A DNA stretch of 64,000 nucleotides from UBA2279 sp034399355 (GTDB lineage Bacteria; Actinomycetota; Coriobacteriia; Anaerosomatales; Anaerosomataceae), in assembly GCA_034399355.1 (NCBI GenBank), contig JAXMMT010000023.1:26983-90982 (forward strand). Reading direction: 5' to 3'. A program made the position numbers and the translations under genes. The notes beneath the pieces are model-generated. The model worked only from the letters and a program-made list of their open reading frames with translations. It had not been told where the DNA came from and ran no database searches. The first letter of the stretch is position 1; each line of letters opens with the position of its first letter. Of the stretch, positions 49,711 to 58,457 are shown piece after piece.

Positions 49711-50724
49711 TTAGTCCACAAGACCTTGCAGCCGCTCGATCACGGATTCGACCGCATCACTCAATACCTGGGGATGCTTGGCCCATCCACTCATCTGTCC
49801 GATTTCAGCTTCGAGACCCTCGGCGCGCCAGTCCTCCTCGTGGGCGCTGAGAGCACTCGCAAGGCGTACTCGCGCCGCATCCTCAGAGATGTCGTCCGGT
49901 CGCAGCGAATCCAGTAGTGCGACAAGCGACGGCCAGACGCGGATCCAGTCGACATAGCGCGGAGCTGGTGAACCCACCGCGCGGAGTGCACCGGATGCTC
50001 GATAGAGCGTGCGCCTGCCATCCACTCGCTTGTCGGCAAGACCAACGTCAGCAAGGGTGGAGAGATAGTCGGCGACCGGTGCCTGCCCGTAGGCCGAGCG
50101 CTCGGCAATCCGTCTGCCATGCGCCCATTCGTGCGTCCACAGGTAGGTGAGAACCTCGGCTCGCGAACCCGGACCCACAAGCGCCCGTGCACGGAACCGG
50201 ATACACGCGGGTCTTGTGGCTTCAGGTGAGCCAGACAGACCTCTGAGCTGCGTGTTAGCGCGCAAGAAGCCTACACGCGCAAACCGTGCATCGGGCTCCC
50301 CCCATGTCGCGTCGAGCCCGCGTTGCGAGCGAAAGAGCGGCACAGTCCCATAGTCCGCTTCCACTTCCTTCGCGATGAACTCCTCATCCGGAAGCCGTTG
50401 GAGACTCGCCGCAGCACCGCGCTCTGCAGTGATTCCGAGAACCACCGACAGAAGCCGACGCTGCTCGGCGGTGGCTCGCTTGCCGAGACGACGCAGCCGT
50501 GCCACATCGACACACGCCGCGTTGCTTGCGACCCAATCGAGCGCCTCGTCGAACAGCCGCGCATCCCAGCGGCCGATCTCGAGGGTCGCGAGTAGCAGAG
50601 CTTCCGGGTCGACGATGGTGTCCGGGGCCGAGCGCACTCCGACGACGCCAATCGCGGTCCACTGTCGCCATGCAACCTCGAGTGTCACATCAAGAAGGAT
50701 TGCATGGAGCTCGTTAAGGCTCAT
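49711..50724 (-). CDS. unknown protein, possible regulator of a lost toxin pair
   Basis: A 337-residue protein. It opens with an N-terminal helical and beta mix (TAIGVVGVRSAPDTIVDPEALLLATLEIGRWDARLFDEALDWV) and has a likely winged-helix region near 205-255 (SRAEVLTYLWTHEWAHGRRIAERSAYGQAPVADYLSTL). It reminds me of proteins encoded beside AbiEii nucleotidyltransferases, but no such partner is adjacent. GGAGG precedes the ATG by about nine bases. Confidence 0.6.
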   Translation of the reverse strand: MSLNELHAILLDVTLEVAWRQWTAIGVVGVRSAPDTIVDPEALLLATLEIGRWDARLFDEALDWVASNAACVDVARLRRLGKRATAEQRRLLSVVLGITAERGAAASLQRLPDEEFIAKEVEADYGTVPLFRSQRGLDATWGEPDARFARVGFLRANTQLRGLSGSPEATRPACIRFRARALVGPGSRAEVLTYLWTHEWAHGRRIAERSAYGQAPVADYLSTLADVGLADKRVDGRRTLYRASGALRAVGSPAPRYVDWIRVWPSLVALLDSLRPDDISEDAARVRLASALSAHEEDWRAEGLEAEIGQMSGWAKHPQVLSDAVESVIERLQGLVD

Positions 50725-50846
50725 TGTTGAGTACCTCCGCAGCGTCGGAGCAACCGAAGTAGCGCACTAGTGCAACGAGCAGGGCCTTGAAACCGGGTGA
50801 GGGGTGGCCGCTAAGGTTCACTATTCAAGGCTCCTATGACTGCTTG

Positions 50847-50867
50847 ATATGGTCATTGTGACCGTAT
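50847..50867. promoter_or_regulatory. operator-like inverted repeat upstream of the orphan regulator
   Basis: ATATGGTCATTGTGACCGTA and one further base form an inverted repeat (GGTCA-TTG-TGACC with ATA/TAT outer arms, one mismatch). It lies 123 bases upstream of the gene at 50724. Confidence 0.4.
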
Positions 50868-51225
50868 CAGTTAGTCATTGCAAGAGTGCCCCCTATCCCT
50901 CAACCGAGGGGTGTCGGGTGGTTGAGCAGCACGTAGGCATAGCCGTGCTGATGGTGGCGCCGAAGCGGACGAGCCGACCACGATCGGGCCAGCTCGTCTG
51001 ACCCACGCTTTAGCTGTACTTGTACCGCGCCCGCAAGCTGCAGCTCAAATCGGCGCACATTCTGTGTACCCACCACGCAAATGGAGCCTAGCACGGGGGT
51101 CTGACATCGCGTATCCGGTCTGATGGACACTTGCGGGGGAAATGCTGAGGGGTCGAACCGCCCTGGTGTCGCTCACCCCTGCTATCCTGACTACAGCACC
51201 CTCAGCACTCTCCCTGGAGTCGCCC
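50868..51225. other. intergenic stretch with no convincing gene
   Basis: A minus-strand frame at 50900-51130 contains hydrophilic sequence ending HGYAYVLLNHPTPLG, but it has no ribosome site or family I recognise. It could be a decayed gene. Nothing else is visible until the GGAG before the nuclease-helicase. Confidence 0.4.
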
Positions 51226-53157
51226 ATGCTCGTCTACCAGGCAACCAAGTCCGAGTTCATGGACGATGTCGACCGCGACCTGATCGCGGATCACATCACG
51301 GCTGCGTTCGAACGCAAGCTGCACCGCGCCAATCCACGCGAGGTTGAGTCCTGGAAGAACTCGATGCAGTACATGTATCGCGTCCTCAACACCGACTCGA
51401 TTCCCGGCGGCTGCGGCGTGGCCATCGAGTTCGGCGTACCGTACACCTCGAGCCGAATCGACTTCCTCCTCACCGGTCGGCGAGACGGCGAACGGGACTC
51501 CGCGGTGATCATTGAGCTCAAGCAGTGGAGCGCACTGGAGGCCATCCCCACCAAAGACGGCATAGTCCGGACATTCGTGGGGGGCGCGCACCGCGAGGTC
51601 TCTCATCCCTCGTACCAGGCATGGTCGTATGCCCGCATGATCGAGGACTACAACGAGGCTGTCCGAGACGCCCAGATCGAGCTTGTCCCCTGCGCATACC
51701 TCCACAACTACCACGCCGCCGAGGGCTACGACCCACTGCTTGACTCCGCCTACCTTGAGTATCTGGAGCACGCGCCAGCATTCTGCAACGGCGACGCACT
51801 CAAGCTGCGTGACTTCATCTGCCGCTATATCGCACAAGCCGACAATGGCCAGGTTCTGTACCACATTGAATCGGGCCGATTGCGTCCATCCAAGTCACTC
51901 CAGGACGCGCTCTCAGGCATGCTCGCCGGCAACGACGAGTTTGTGATGATCGACGACCAGAAGGTCGTCTTCGAGACCGCCGTCCACCTTGCGCGTGAGG
52001 CGCAACGCACCGGTGAGAGGCACGTACTGATCGTCCGGGGAGGACCCGGGACCGGCAAGTCAGTCGTCGCCGTGAACTTGCTCGTACGACTCACCGCCGA
52101 GGAGATGGTGTGCCAGTACGTCTCCAAGAACAGTGCGCCCCGCAACGTGTACTCGAAGCTCTTGCAGGGCCGCCATCGCGGGAGCTACATCAAGGGCCTC
52201 TTCCGTGGGCCGGGCAAGTTCCACGAACACACGGGTTCGCCGCTGGACGCCGTCATTGTGGATGAAGCGCACCGCCTCAACGAGAAGTCCGGCATGTACA
52301 GCAACGAGGGCGAGAACCAGATCAAGGAGATCATCGCTGCCTCACGGTTCTCGGTGTTCTTCATCGACGAGAGCCAGCGCGTGACAATCAGAGATATCGG
52401 CGCGGTCTCAGACATCAGAGCCTTCGCCGAGGAAGCCGGCGCTCATGTGATGGAGGCCGATCTGTTCTCGCAGTTCCGCTGCAACGGGTCCGACAATTAC
52501 CTCTCCTGGCTCGACGACGTGCTTGGCATCGAGCCTGCCGGGGAACCCGTCACTGCCCTGGACTATGACTTCCGGATCTTCGACAACCCGAACGAACTCC
52601 GTGCAGCCATCGCCGAGAAGAACGAAGCCGCCAATAAGGCGCGTGTTGTGGCCGGCTACTGCTGGGAGTGGGATAGCTCGAAGCGCGCGAATCCAAGTCA
52701 CCACGATATCGTGCTCCCTGAGTACGACTTCGCCGCTTCCTGGAACCTGAACTCAACGGACACGTGGGCCATCGACGAGAGTTCGGTTAGCGAGATCGGC
52801 TGCGTGCACACCGCGCAGGGGCTCGAGTTCGATTATGTGGGAGTTATCATCGGCGACGACATGCGCTTCGAAGACGGCAGCATAATCACTGACTACACGA
52901 AGCGTGCAAGGAGCGACGCGTCACTGAAGGGGATTAAGACGATTGCCAAGCATGACCCAGAGCGTGCCGGGCGCATCGCCGACGAGGTCATTCGCAACAC
53001 ATACCGCGTGCTCATGACGCGCGGCATGAAGGGATGCTACGTGTTCTGCACCGACAAGGCACTAGCCGAGTACTTGCGAGACCGCACGCCGGACACCAAC
53101 TACACACCCATGCCCGAGCGCATCGCACTCGCGGCCGAAGACCCACTGGAGGGCTGA
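51226..53157 (+). CDS. nuclease-helicase (PD-(D/E)XK plus DUF2075)
   Basis: A 643-residue protein. SRIDFLLTGRRDGERDSAVIIELKQW (about residues 75-100) gives the D...E-x-K of a PD-(D/E)XK nuclease. Residues 260-640 are a DUF2075 superfamily 1 helicase domain with Walker A GGPGTGKS (about 272), Walker B AVIVDEAHR (about 342), an Arg in SQRVTIRDI, and motif GCVHTAQGLEFDYVGVIIG with the final NTYRVLMTRGMKG. ATG at 51226 follows GGAG. The fused order suggests restriction of foreign DNA; that is inference. Confidence 0.85.
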   Translation: MLVYQATKSEFMDDVDRDLIADHITAAFERKLHRANPREVESWKNSMQYMYRVLNTDSIPGGCGVAIEFGVPYTSSRIDFLLTGRRDGERDSAVIIELKQWSALEAIPTKDGIVRTFVGGAHREVSHPSYQAWSYARMIEDYNEAVRDAQIELVPCAYLHNYHAAEGYDPLLDSAYLEYLEHAPAFCNGDALKLRDFICRYIAQADNGQVLYHIESGRLRPSKSLQDALSGMLAGNDEFVMIDDQKVVFETAVHLAREAQRTGERHVLIVRGGPGTGKSVVAVNLLVRLTAEEMVCQYVSKNSAPRNVYSKLLQGRHRGSYIKGLFRGPGKFHEHTGSPLDAVIVDEAHRLNEKSGMYSNEGENQIKEIIAASRFSVFFIDESQRVTIRDIGAVSDIRAFAEEAGAHVMEADLFSQFRCNGSDNYLSWLDDVLGIEPAGEPVTALDYDFRIFDNPNELRAAIAEKNEAANKARVVAGYCWEWDSSKRANPSHHDIVLPEYDFAASWNLNSTDTWAIDESSVSEIGCVHTAQGLEFDYVGVIIGDDMRFEDGSIITDYTKRARSDASLKGIKTIAKHDPERAGRIADEVIRNTYRVLMTRGMKGCYVFCTDKALAEYLRDRTPDTNYTPMPERIALAAEDPLEG

Positions 53158-53160
53158 CCG

Positions 53161-53502
53161 ATGCTTAATGAACTCACCCAACGAATCGTCGAGTTCCGCG
53201 ACGAGCGCGACTGGAGGCAGTTCCATTCGCCAAGGAACCTCGCGGCATCCATCAGCATCGAGGCTGCGGAGTTGCTCGAAGTCTTCCAGTGGAGCAGCGA
53301 CGAGACCGTTGCCGAGGATGTTGAGAAGCGGCGCGGTGAGATCGAGGAAGAGCTCGCGGATGTGCTGATCTACGCACTGCTGCTTGCGCACGACACGGGA
53401 ATAGACCCGGTTGCTGCCATCGAACGAAAGATCGCGGCGAATGACGCAAAGTACCCGGCCGAGAAGGCCAGGGGAAGCAGGGCGAAGTACACAGAGCTGT
53501 AG
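53161..53502 (+). CDS. MazG-like nucleotide pyrophosphohydrolase
   Basis: A 113-residue protein with EAAELLEVFQW and EEELADVLIYALLLA, the metal-binding E-x2-x-E and E-x2-D pattern of the MazG/all-alpha NTP pyrophosphatases. It starts three bases after the nuclease-helicase stop, so the two are cotranscribed. Such small MazG proteins hydrolyse (d)NTPs and are found near defence genes. Confidence 0.92.
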   Translation: MLNELTQRIVEFRDERDWRQFHSPRNLAASISIEAAELLEVFQWSSDETVAEDVEKRRGEIEEELADVLIYALLLAHDTGIDPVAAIERKIAANDAKYPAEKARGSRAKYTEL

Positions 53503-53511
53503 GCGGGACTC

Positions 53512-53535
53512 TGACCTTCGGGTTTGGAACCCGAA
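53512..53535. other. hairpin and 13-base match to the tRNA fragment
   Basis: TTCGGGTT-TGG-AACCCGAA forms a hairpin 14 bases after the MazG stop. TGACCTTCGGGTT at 53512-53524 is identical to 57465-57477 inside the initiator tRNA fragment. Read on the other strand the flanks also resemble that tRNA with the T-arm deleted. Terminator or second integration scar; both possible. Confidence 0.4.
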
Positions 53536-53704
53536 TCGACCTGCAGTCCTGGCATGAAGACAGGATATCTGGCAGCTGTTCGCTTGATTAGCGGGGTCGG
53601 GCAGCCAGTAGTCAAACGCGGCCTACCCCGAGTTTGGTCATCTACCCCGTGTCAGGACAACTTGTTATGATGGCCGCATTCAAGACTTCGACCCGGAGAA
53701 GAAG

Positions 53705-53977
53705 ATGACCGATTCCCGGATATACCGAACAGGTGTACGATTTGATTGTCAGACATGCGGGAAGCTGCTGCGTGATTGTACCCAGCATCGTACACCGCTC
53801 GAGTCACCATGCGCCGACTGTGGTGGCGACCTCATGATAGTCGCTTGGGGCGAGAACAAGGCCCTGGTCGGTGACGCAAAGTGGTATCGATGCAACAAGT
53901 GTAGAAGCCTACACATGCAGCGCCGTGGGAAGATCGTCAAGACAGGTCCGCGTACCGGGTTCGACGAATTCACCTAG
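53705..53977 (+). CDS. small zinc-ribbon protein
   Basis: A 90-residue protein with FDCQTCGKLLRDC, CADCGGD and a third pair, CNKCRS. GGAG lies eight bases before the ATG, and the stop is only a few bases before the methyltransferase start region. Possibly a control or accessory gene of the restriction-modification set, though not a recognised C protein. Confidence 0.7.
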   Translation: MTDSRIYRTGVRFDCQTCGKLLRDCTQHRTPLESPCADCGGDLMIVAWGENKALVGDAKWYRCNKCRSLHMQRRGKIVKTGPRTGFDEFT

Positions 53978-53989
53978 GTGGGGTTCATA

Positions 53990-55216
53990 TTGAATGGCAA
54001 CAACTCCTGGCAACCAGGAACACCGATTGAGTCAAACTCCTACAACTGGACCGATGCGCCGGTCGTTCTTGAGTCCTCTCGTGCCATCAGGGTGGGAGCA
54101 AGAACGGCGATTGACCTGTTTTGCGGATGCGGCGGCTTCTCGGAGGGCTTCCGCATGGCCGGGTTCGAGGCTGCACTTGCGGCGGACATCCATCCGCCGT
54201 CACTTGCGACCTATCAGAGGAACCATCCTGAGGCAACCGCCATACTCGGCGATCTTCGGAAGGTCGATGAGCAGCAGGCCATCGATCTCCTCAACGGACA
54301 TCAGGTTGACCTCATCGCAGCAGGTGTGCCGTGCCAGGGCTTCTCTCTAAACAACAGGAAGCGCTGGGATGAAGACGATCGCAATCTCCTGTTTCGCGAG
54401 TTCATTCGGTTTGTGCACATAGCGCAGCCTCACGTGGTCGTGCTTGAGAACGTATCGGGGCTCCGAAGCGCCGGCAATGGCCGATTCAAAGAGGCAATCG
54501 CTGAGGCGATCGAGGACGCCGGCTATAACGTCCAGTTCAGAGTTCTGAATGCAGCTGACTTTGGCGTTCCCCAGAAGCGGCAGCGCGTGTTCTTCGTGGG
54601 CGTGCGCCCAGGCATTACATTCGCGTGGCCGACGGCGACCCACGGTCCCGGGGCGAGCACCCCGTGGGTTGGCGTATGGGATGCCATAGGTGACCTTCCA
54701 CCGCTCGATCCCGGCAAAGTTGCCCATTTCTACGACAAACCGGCCTTCAGCGACTACCAGCGACTCATGAGAGGCGATGCCACCGTCCTTCTCAACCATC
54801 GGGCGCCGAATCACCCAGAAGAGGTCATCCGCAAGATCGGGTCAACGCTGCCTGGTGCTCCGATGTACCCGAAGTTCAAGCAACGCATACGGTTGCATCC
54901 CGACGAGCCAAGTCCAACCCAGGTGAGTGGCGGGATTCGTCCGCAGTTCCAATTTGGGCATCCGACCCAGGCACGTGGCCTTTCGATTCGTGAGCGCTGC
55001 CGTATTCAGAGCTTCCCTGACCTCTATGAAATCACCGGTGGAACGGTCCAGGGACGAGTGCAGACCGGCAACGCCGTGCCACCGCTTCTCGCTCGAGCGA
55101 TTGCCGGTTCCGTGATGGAGGCGCTGGAGACCTGGAACGGCCAGCATGAGCCAAGTGAACCCCGTATCAGAGCTGTGCAGACTTCATTCGAGACCCTCGA
55201 ACAAATGGCATTCTAG
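53990..55216 (+). CDS. DNA cytosine-5 methyltransferase
   Basis: A 408-residue m5C methyltransferase. Motif I is AIDLFCGCGGFSEGF, motif IV is AAGVPCQGFS with the catalytic Cys, motif VI is VVLENVSG, motif VIII is QKRQRVFFVG and motif X is QTGNAVPPLLARAI. A TTG at 53990 after AGGTGGGG is chosen; GTG at 53978 is the alternative. The target sequence is unknown. It is the modification part of the adjacent restriction-modification set; its last 33 bases overlap the convergent nuclease gene. Confidence 0.95.
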   Translation: MNGNNSWQPGTPIESNSYNWTDAPVVLESSRAIRVGARTAIDLFCGCGGFSEGFRMAGFEAALAADIHPPSLATYQRNHPEATAILGDLRKVDEQQAIDLLNGHQVDLIAAGVPCQGFSLNNRKRWDEDDRNLLFREFIRFVHIAQPHVVVLENVSGLRSAGNGRFKEAIAEAIEDAGYNVQFRVLNAADFGVPQKRQRVFFVGVRPGITFAWPTATHGPGASTPWVGVWDAIGDLPPLDPGKVAHFYDKPAFSDYQRLMRGDATVLLNHRAPNHPEEVIRKIGSTLPGAPMYPKFKQRIRLHPDEPSPTQVSGGIRPQFQFGHPTQARGLSIRERCRIQSFPDLYEITGGTVQGRVQTGNAVPPLLARAIAGSVMEALETWNGQHEPSEPRIRAVQTSFETLEQMAF

Positions 55217-55681
55217 GTCGGGCGGCTCAATTAACTGATCATCCTGAGGCTGCGAACCGATTCGGATGACGCAGAGATTAGCTAGATTGGTGACGCGACC
55301 GGCATGGGCAACTGCACCTTCGATTCCGGCAATCAACTCCTCAGCCGACGTCGTGATTGAATGCCTCTTCAGCAACCCTCGCTGGAGCATCTCGTCAACG
55401 AGTGCTTGCCGACGCCCTTGATCCTCAATGACAGCTCTCAACTTCGTGACGTCTCCGTCATCGTGCTCAGGTTTGCACTCGACCAAGAGAAGCCTGGAAC
55501 CGAGGACCGCAACGAGATCCGGCTTGTAGGCACCCCGGCTGCCCTTGGTTGTGCGTGCCGGATCCTTGATCTCGATTACCGGCAGATGATCACACCCCGA
55601 CGGGGGCTGACCCCCGACGAGAGTCCATCCCAGTCGCCGCAGGAGCTTCTTGCTGCGCAGATATACCTCCGATTCTGTCAT
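55184..55681 (-). CDS. PD-(D/E)XK nuclease, candidate restriction subunit
   Basis: A 165-residue protein with YKPDLVAVLGSRLLLVECKPE, giving the P-D...E-x-K catalytic pattern. The N-terminal part (MTESEVYLRSKKLLRRLGW) is helical. Start ATG at 55681 has GGTGAG upstream and lies just after the stop of the preceding gene, so the two nuclease-like genes form an operon. Convergent with the methylase gene. Confidence 0.75.
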   Translation of the reverse strand: MTESEVYLRSKKLLRRLGWTLVGGQPPSGCDHLPVIEIKDPARTTKGSRGAYKPDLVAVLGSRLLLVECKPEHDDGDVTKLRAVIEDQGRRQALVDEMLQRGLLKRHSITTSAEELIAGIEGAVAHAGRVTNLANLCVIRIGSQPQDDQLIEPPDLECHLFEGLE

Positions 55682-55685
55682 GCGC

Positions 55686-56642
55686 TCACCGTTGGAAGAG
55701 GTAGCCATCGGAGAAGAGAAGGCCATTCGCGGTCAGATACCAGTTGCAGCTCTTTCGGCTCGGGTCATTAGGGTTGTTGACCATCCAGATGGCCTTTGGG
55801 ATACGCGGGAACCTGAGCACGAGGTTCGTGTGCTTGTCGCCTGGCGACTCACCCGAGCGGCAACAGATGTAGTCGTAGATAAACTGCATTCCGGTGTAGG
55901 GATCCTCGCGTCGACACTTATCTGGGGACATATCCATGGTGTACACGAGCGTCTTGGGTCGCACCTGTAGTTCGCGTACTGCCGCTTCGTCTATGCATCC
56001 ATTCGCAATCGCAAGGAATGCATCCGTGTCCATTATCTCGACCGAAGGCGGTAGAGTGCCATAGCTCGAGCGTCGAGCCAGCCTACTCTTGTACTCACTC
56101 GCCATTGACTCTTCACAAGCCAGGAACTGATCACAGTCGTGGTCCAAGCCACTATGCAGGTAGTCGTCAACGAGCGCTGACATTACGTCATTCTCCGAGC
56201 CATCGTCGATAAGCTCGCCGTGTTCATCACACGGCCAGTTTACGGCGACGACAGGCACGCCGTGGATCTCGGTCATCCTCTGAAAGGTACGAAGCAGCCG
56301 GATATTCATATTGCATATACCCGCGTAGTCGCCGTGCTTCTTGGCGTCGTACGGGAAGAACTTGATCACCGGTACGTGCTCCTCCGCCGCCCGGACCAAG
56401 CGAGCTACGCGCTGACCCACATTGTGACCAGTTGGAACCTCGCGGGTCTTTTCAATCACCAGCGTTGGCTTGCCGTCACGGAGCAGAATGATGTCGGGTC
56501 TATCGTATCGTACGAGCTCATCGACGCAGGCAGGATTTCGACCCCTCGAGCCGATCAGCCTAATCTCAGCGTCCTCAAGCTGGGGCGACAAGTCCCTGAA
56601 CCAGTCACCCTCGACAATGTTGTCAGCGTAGACTGTATACAA
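55686..56642 (-). CDS. second nuclease-like protein, candidate restriction subunit
   Basis: A 318-residue protein with YDRPDIILLRDGKPTLVIEKTREVPTGHNVGQR, again the P-D...E-x-K pattern with an IEK centre. TTG at 56642 is chosen since GGAGGGG lies five bases upstream; TTG at 56666 is the alternative. Coupled to the smaller nuclease gene, four bases before it. Two linked PD-(D/E)XK proteins could be a heterodimeric endonuclease. Confidence 0.7.
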   Translation of the reverse strand: MYTVYADNIVEGDWFRDLSPQLEDAEIRLIGSRGRNPACVDELVRYDRPDIILLRDGKPTLVIEKTREVPTGHNVGQRVARLVRAAEEHVPVIKFFPYDAKKHGDYAGICNMNIRLLRTFQRMTEIHGVPVVAVNWPCDEHGELIDDGSENDVMSALVDDYLHSGLDHDCDQFLACEESMASEYKSRLARRSSYGTLPPSVEIMDTDAFLAIANGCIDEAAVRELQVRPKTLVYTMDMSPDKCRREDPYTGMQFIYDYICCRSGESPGDKHTNLVLRFPRIPKAIWMVNNPNDPSRKSCNWYLTANGLLFSDGYLFQR

Positions 56643-56710
56643 AGAATCCCCTCCGTAGCTTGCCAATACGCAGTCGTCTCAGATGAACAACCCGGGTCTG
56701 GAGCACACCA

Positions 56711-57172
56711 ATGACTGTCCTCGATTCCCGCAATGACCGCAAGCGAATTGCGAATGTCATGAGAGCGAACCGCTCGCGCGACACCGGACCGGAAATGGCG
56801 CTACGTCGTGCCCTGGCGGCAGCAGGCGTTCGTGGTTACCGCCTTCATTGGGTCAAGGCGCCAGGTCGCCCCGATGTCGCCTGGCCCGGACGAAGAGTCG
56901 CTGTCTTCGTGCACGGGTGCTTCTGGCACAGGTGCCCTGCATGCTCGCCTCCCCTGCCCAAGTCGAATGCTGAGTTCTGGGAACAGAAGTTCCGGCGCAC
57001 CGCCGCACGTGATCTGAAAGATCGGAGGAGTCTTGAGCAGCGGGGTTGGACGGTGCTTGTCTTCTGGGAGTGCCAGATTCGCGAGAACGTTGGTGACGCG
57101 GTGAACTCGATTGCACAGACCATCTTGGCTGCGGATGCCAGAACCGACAAGCATGTCCCCCCGGCCGGATAG
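56711..57172 (+). CDS. vsr: very short patch repair endonuclease
   Basis: A 153-residue Vsr with RIANVMRANRSRDTGPEMALRRAL at the start, GRPDVAWPGRRVAVFVHGCFWHRC at the active site with the zinc-binding Cys/His, and FWECQIR. Vsr nicks T:G mismatches from deaminated 5-methylcytosine, which agrees with the cytosine-5 methylase next to it. Confidence 0.95.
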   Translation: MTVLDSRNDRKRIANVMRANRSRDTGPEMALRRALAAAGVRGYRLHWVKAPGRPDVAWPGRRVAVFVHGCFWHRCPACSPPLPKSNAEFWEQKFRRTAARDLKDRRSLEQRGWTVLVFWECQIRENVGDAVNSIAQTILAADARTDKHVPPAG

Positions 57173-57437
57173 CGCTTGGTTCGTGCAACTTGATGAAAGA
57201 GCGTCGGAGGGCAGTCCCGCCGTGACGAACAGACCATCGGTCTAGGCTTTCGGAAGTGAGCCGACCAGCCGCCGGTTGAGGGTTGTGACCATCTTGTGCG
57301 CCTTCACCGTTTCGAATCAGATTCGCGCGGCTGCGTACAAGGGATTTCAGAATGAAGTGTTAGAAGAATGTTAGAAGTCGGCTCTGACAGACAAGACAGA
57401 CCAGACAAGTTTACCATGTCTGACCTGCGTATATGTG

Positions 57438-57483
57438 TGGTCGCGGGGACAGGATTTGAACCTGTGACCTTCGGGTTATGAGC
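57438..57483 (-). tRNA. 3' fragment of an initiator tRNA-fMet(CAT) gene, attachment-site scar
   Basis: Read on the minus strand, the fragment starts in the anticodon loop (GCTCATAACCCGA), has variable loop AGGTC, a perfect T-stem ACAGG/CCTGT with TTCAAAT loop, 3' acceptor strand CCCCGCG, discriminator A and encoded CCA. The three C residues of the 3' anticodon stem are those of initiator tRNA. The 5' half, including the 5' acceptor strand and D-arm, is absent. Displaced 3' tRNA ends are left when integrative elements insert by site-specific recombination. Not a functional tRNA. Confidence 0.85.
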
Positions 57484-57659
57484 TTGAAGCAAGCGCCCAA
57501 CAGTCCTCGAGGTAGACTATCCGCATGTACCCACGTGTGCGCGTGCTCAAGAGCGTGCAGTATGCACAACCTCCAGCACGCGCGGTTGAAGTGCCTTCTC
57601 CAACCGCTGTAAATCCTCCGGCCACGCATGCCCGCCGCTGTGGACGAAGTGCTCCCCCT

Positions 57660-58265
57660 TCACCTCACGAGCCACGCCACCAGCACGATCCCGGCATCCG
57701 CCGCCACGTGAGACGCGACCGCCACAAGCACGCTGCCCGTTCGCCGCGTCATCTCCTGCCACACCACGGACGCGGCTGTGAGTATCACGAAGCAGACCGC
57801 CAGCCACGGTACCGTCAGCAGCGACGCCAGCACCAGCATGTGGTAGCCCACGAAGGCGACGTGCGCGATTGGTGTGGCCTCCCGAAGCGGCGTCCAGTGC
57901 ACCTGCTCCAGCAGCGGATGCACCAGCCCGAAGTACGCGACCATCGCCACAAGCGACGTGCCGCTCAGGCCGTGCCTGGCAAACCAGCCGCCCGGGTCCG
58001 TCCTCGTAATGTACGGCAGCAGCAGCCAGAGCGCGGGCCCCGCCAGCGCCGAGGGCGCGATGAGCCACGCGATGCGATCGCGCTTCGGCCAGCGCAGGCC
58101 GGGAGCCCGTCCGCGCGACCACAGCAGGATCTGCGCGTGGTACGCGAGAATCGTAAGCCACGCGTTCCCAAAGCCCAGCCAGAAGACGCCCACCGCAAGC
58201 CACGGTGCGAGCATGCGAAGCGCGAGCGAGAGTGGGCTGCTCTCGGCGGGCTGCACGTGCTTCAC
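57660..58265 (-). CDS. CPBP-like membrane protease family protein
   Basis: A 201-residue protein with six hydrophobic segments. The LVHPLLEQVHW region, FVGYHMLVLAS and ASHVAADAGIVLVAW supply the Glu, His and His positions of CPBP/CAAX-type proteases, although the first motif is E-Q rather than E-E. GTG at 58265 is chosen for the preceding GGGTGCGGGG. Homologues include bacteriocin self-immunity proteins. The 254 bases from 57184 to 57437 hold no gene. Confidence 0.65.
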   Translation of the reverse strand: MKHVQPAESSPLSLALRMLAPWLAVGVFWLGFGNAWLTILAYHAQILLWSRGRAPGLRWPKRDRIAWLIAPSALAGPALWLLLPYITRTDPGGWFARHGLSGTSLVAMVAYFGLVHPLLEQVHWTPLREATPIAHVAFVGYHMLVLASLLTVPWLAVCFVILTAASVVWQEMTRRTGSVLVAVASHVAADAGIVLVAWLVR

Positions 58266-58313
58266 CCCCGCACCCGCTCGGCGAGCTTGGCCACGACCCA
58301 TCCACGCTGCGCA

Positions 58314-58457
58314 TCAAGTGGCGACGATGTCGGCGCCTCGCCAATGCCCGCCGCCTTCGCGACGGCGACGGGGACGCCCTCCATCCAGCGAACGACGGAG
58401 ATCCTCGAGGCGCTCGAGGTCGGAGACGATCTGCGGTGTGATGGTCCAGGAGTACAT
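58314..58457 (-). pseudogene. possible N-terminal remnant of a Fic-family gene
   Basis: A frame starting ATG 58457 opens MYSWTITPQIVSDLERLEDL, which resembles the helical N-terminus of Fic-family proteins, and then turns into low-quality Arg/Gly-rich residues before a stop. No FIC motif follows. Low confidence. Confidence 0.25.

Noticed and set aside
50869..50875. GTTAGTC near the orphan regulator as another attC boundary
   Set aside because: No R'' box or imperfect palindrome is found beside it, so it is probably chance.
53505..53540. tRNA-Trp gene suggested by a CCA anticodon-like loop on the minus strand
   Set aside because: The anticodon arm is plausible but D-arm, T-arm and acceptor stem are absent.
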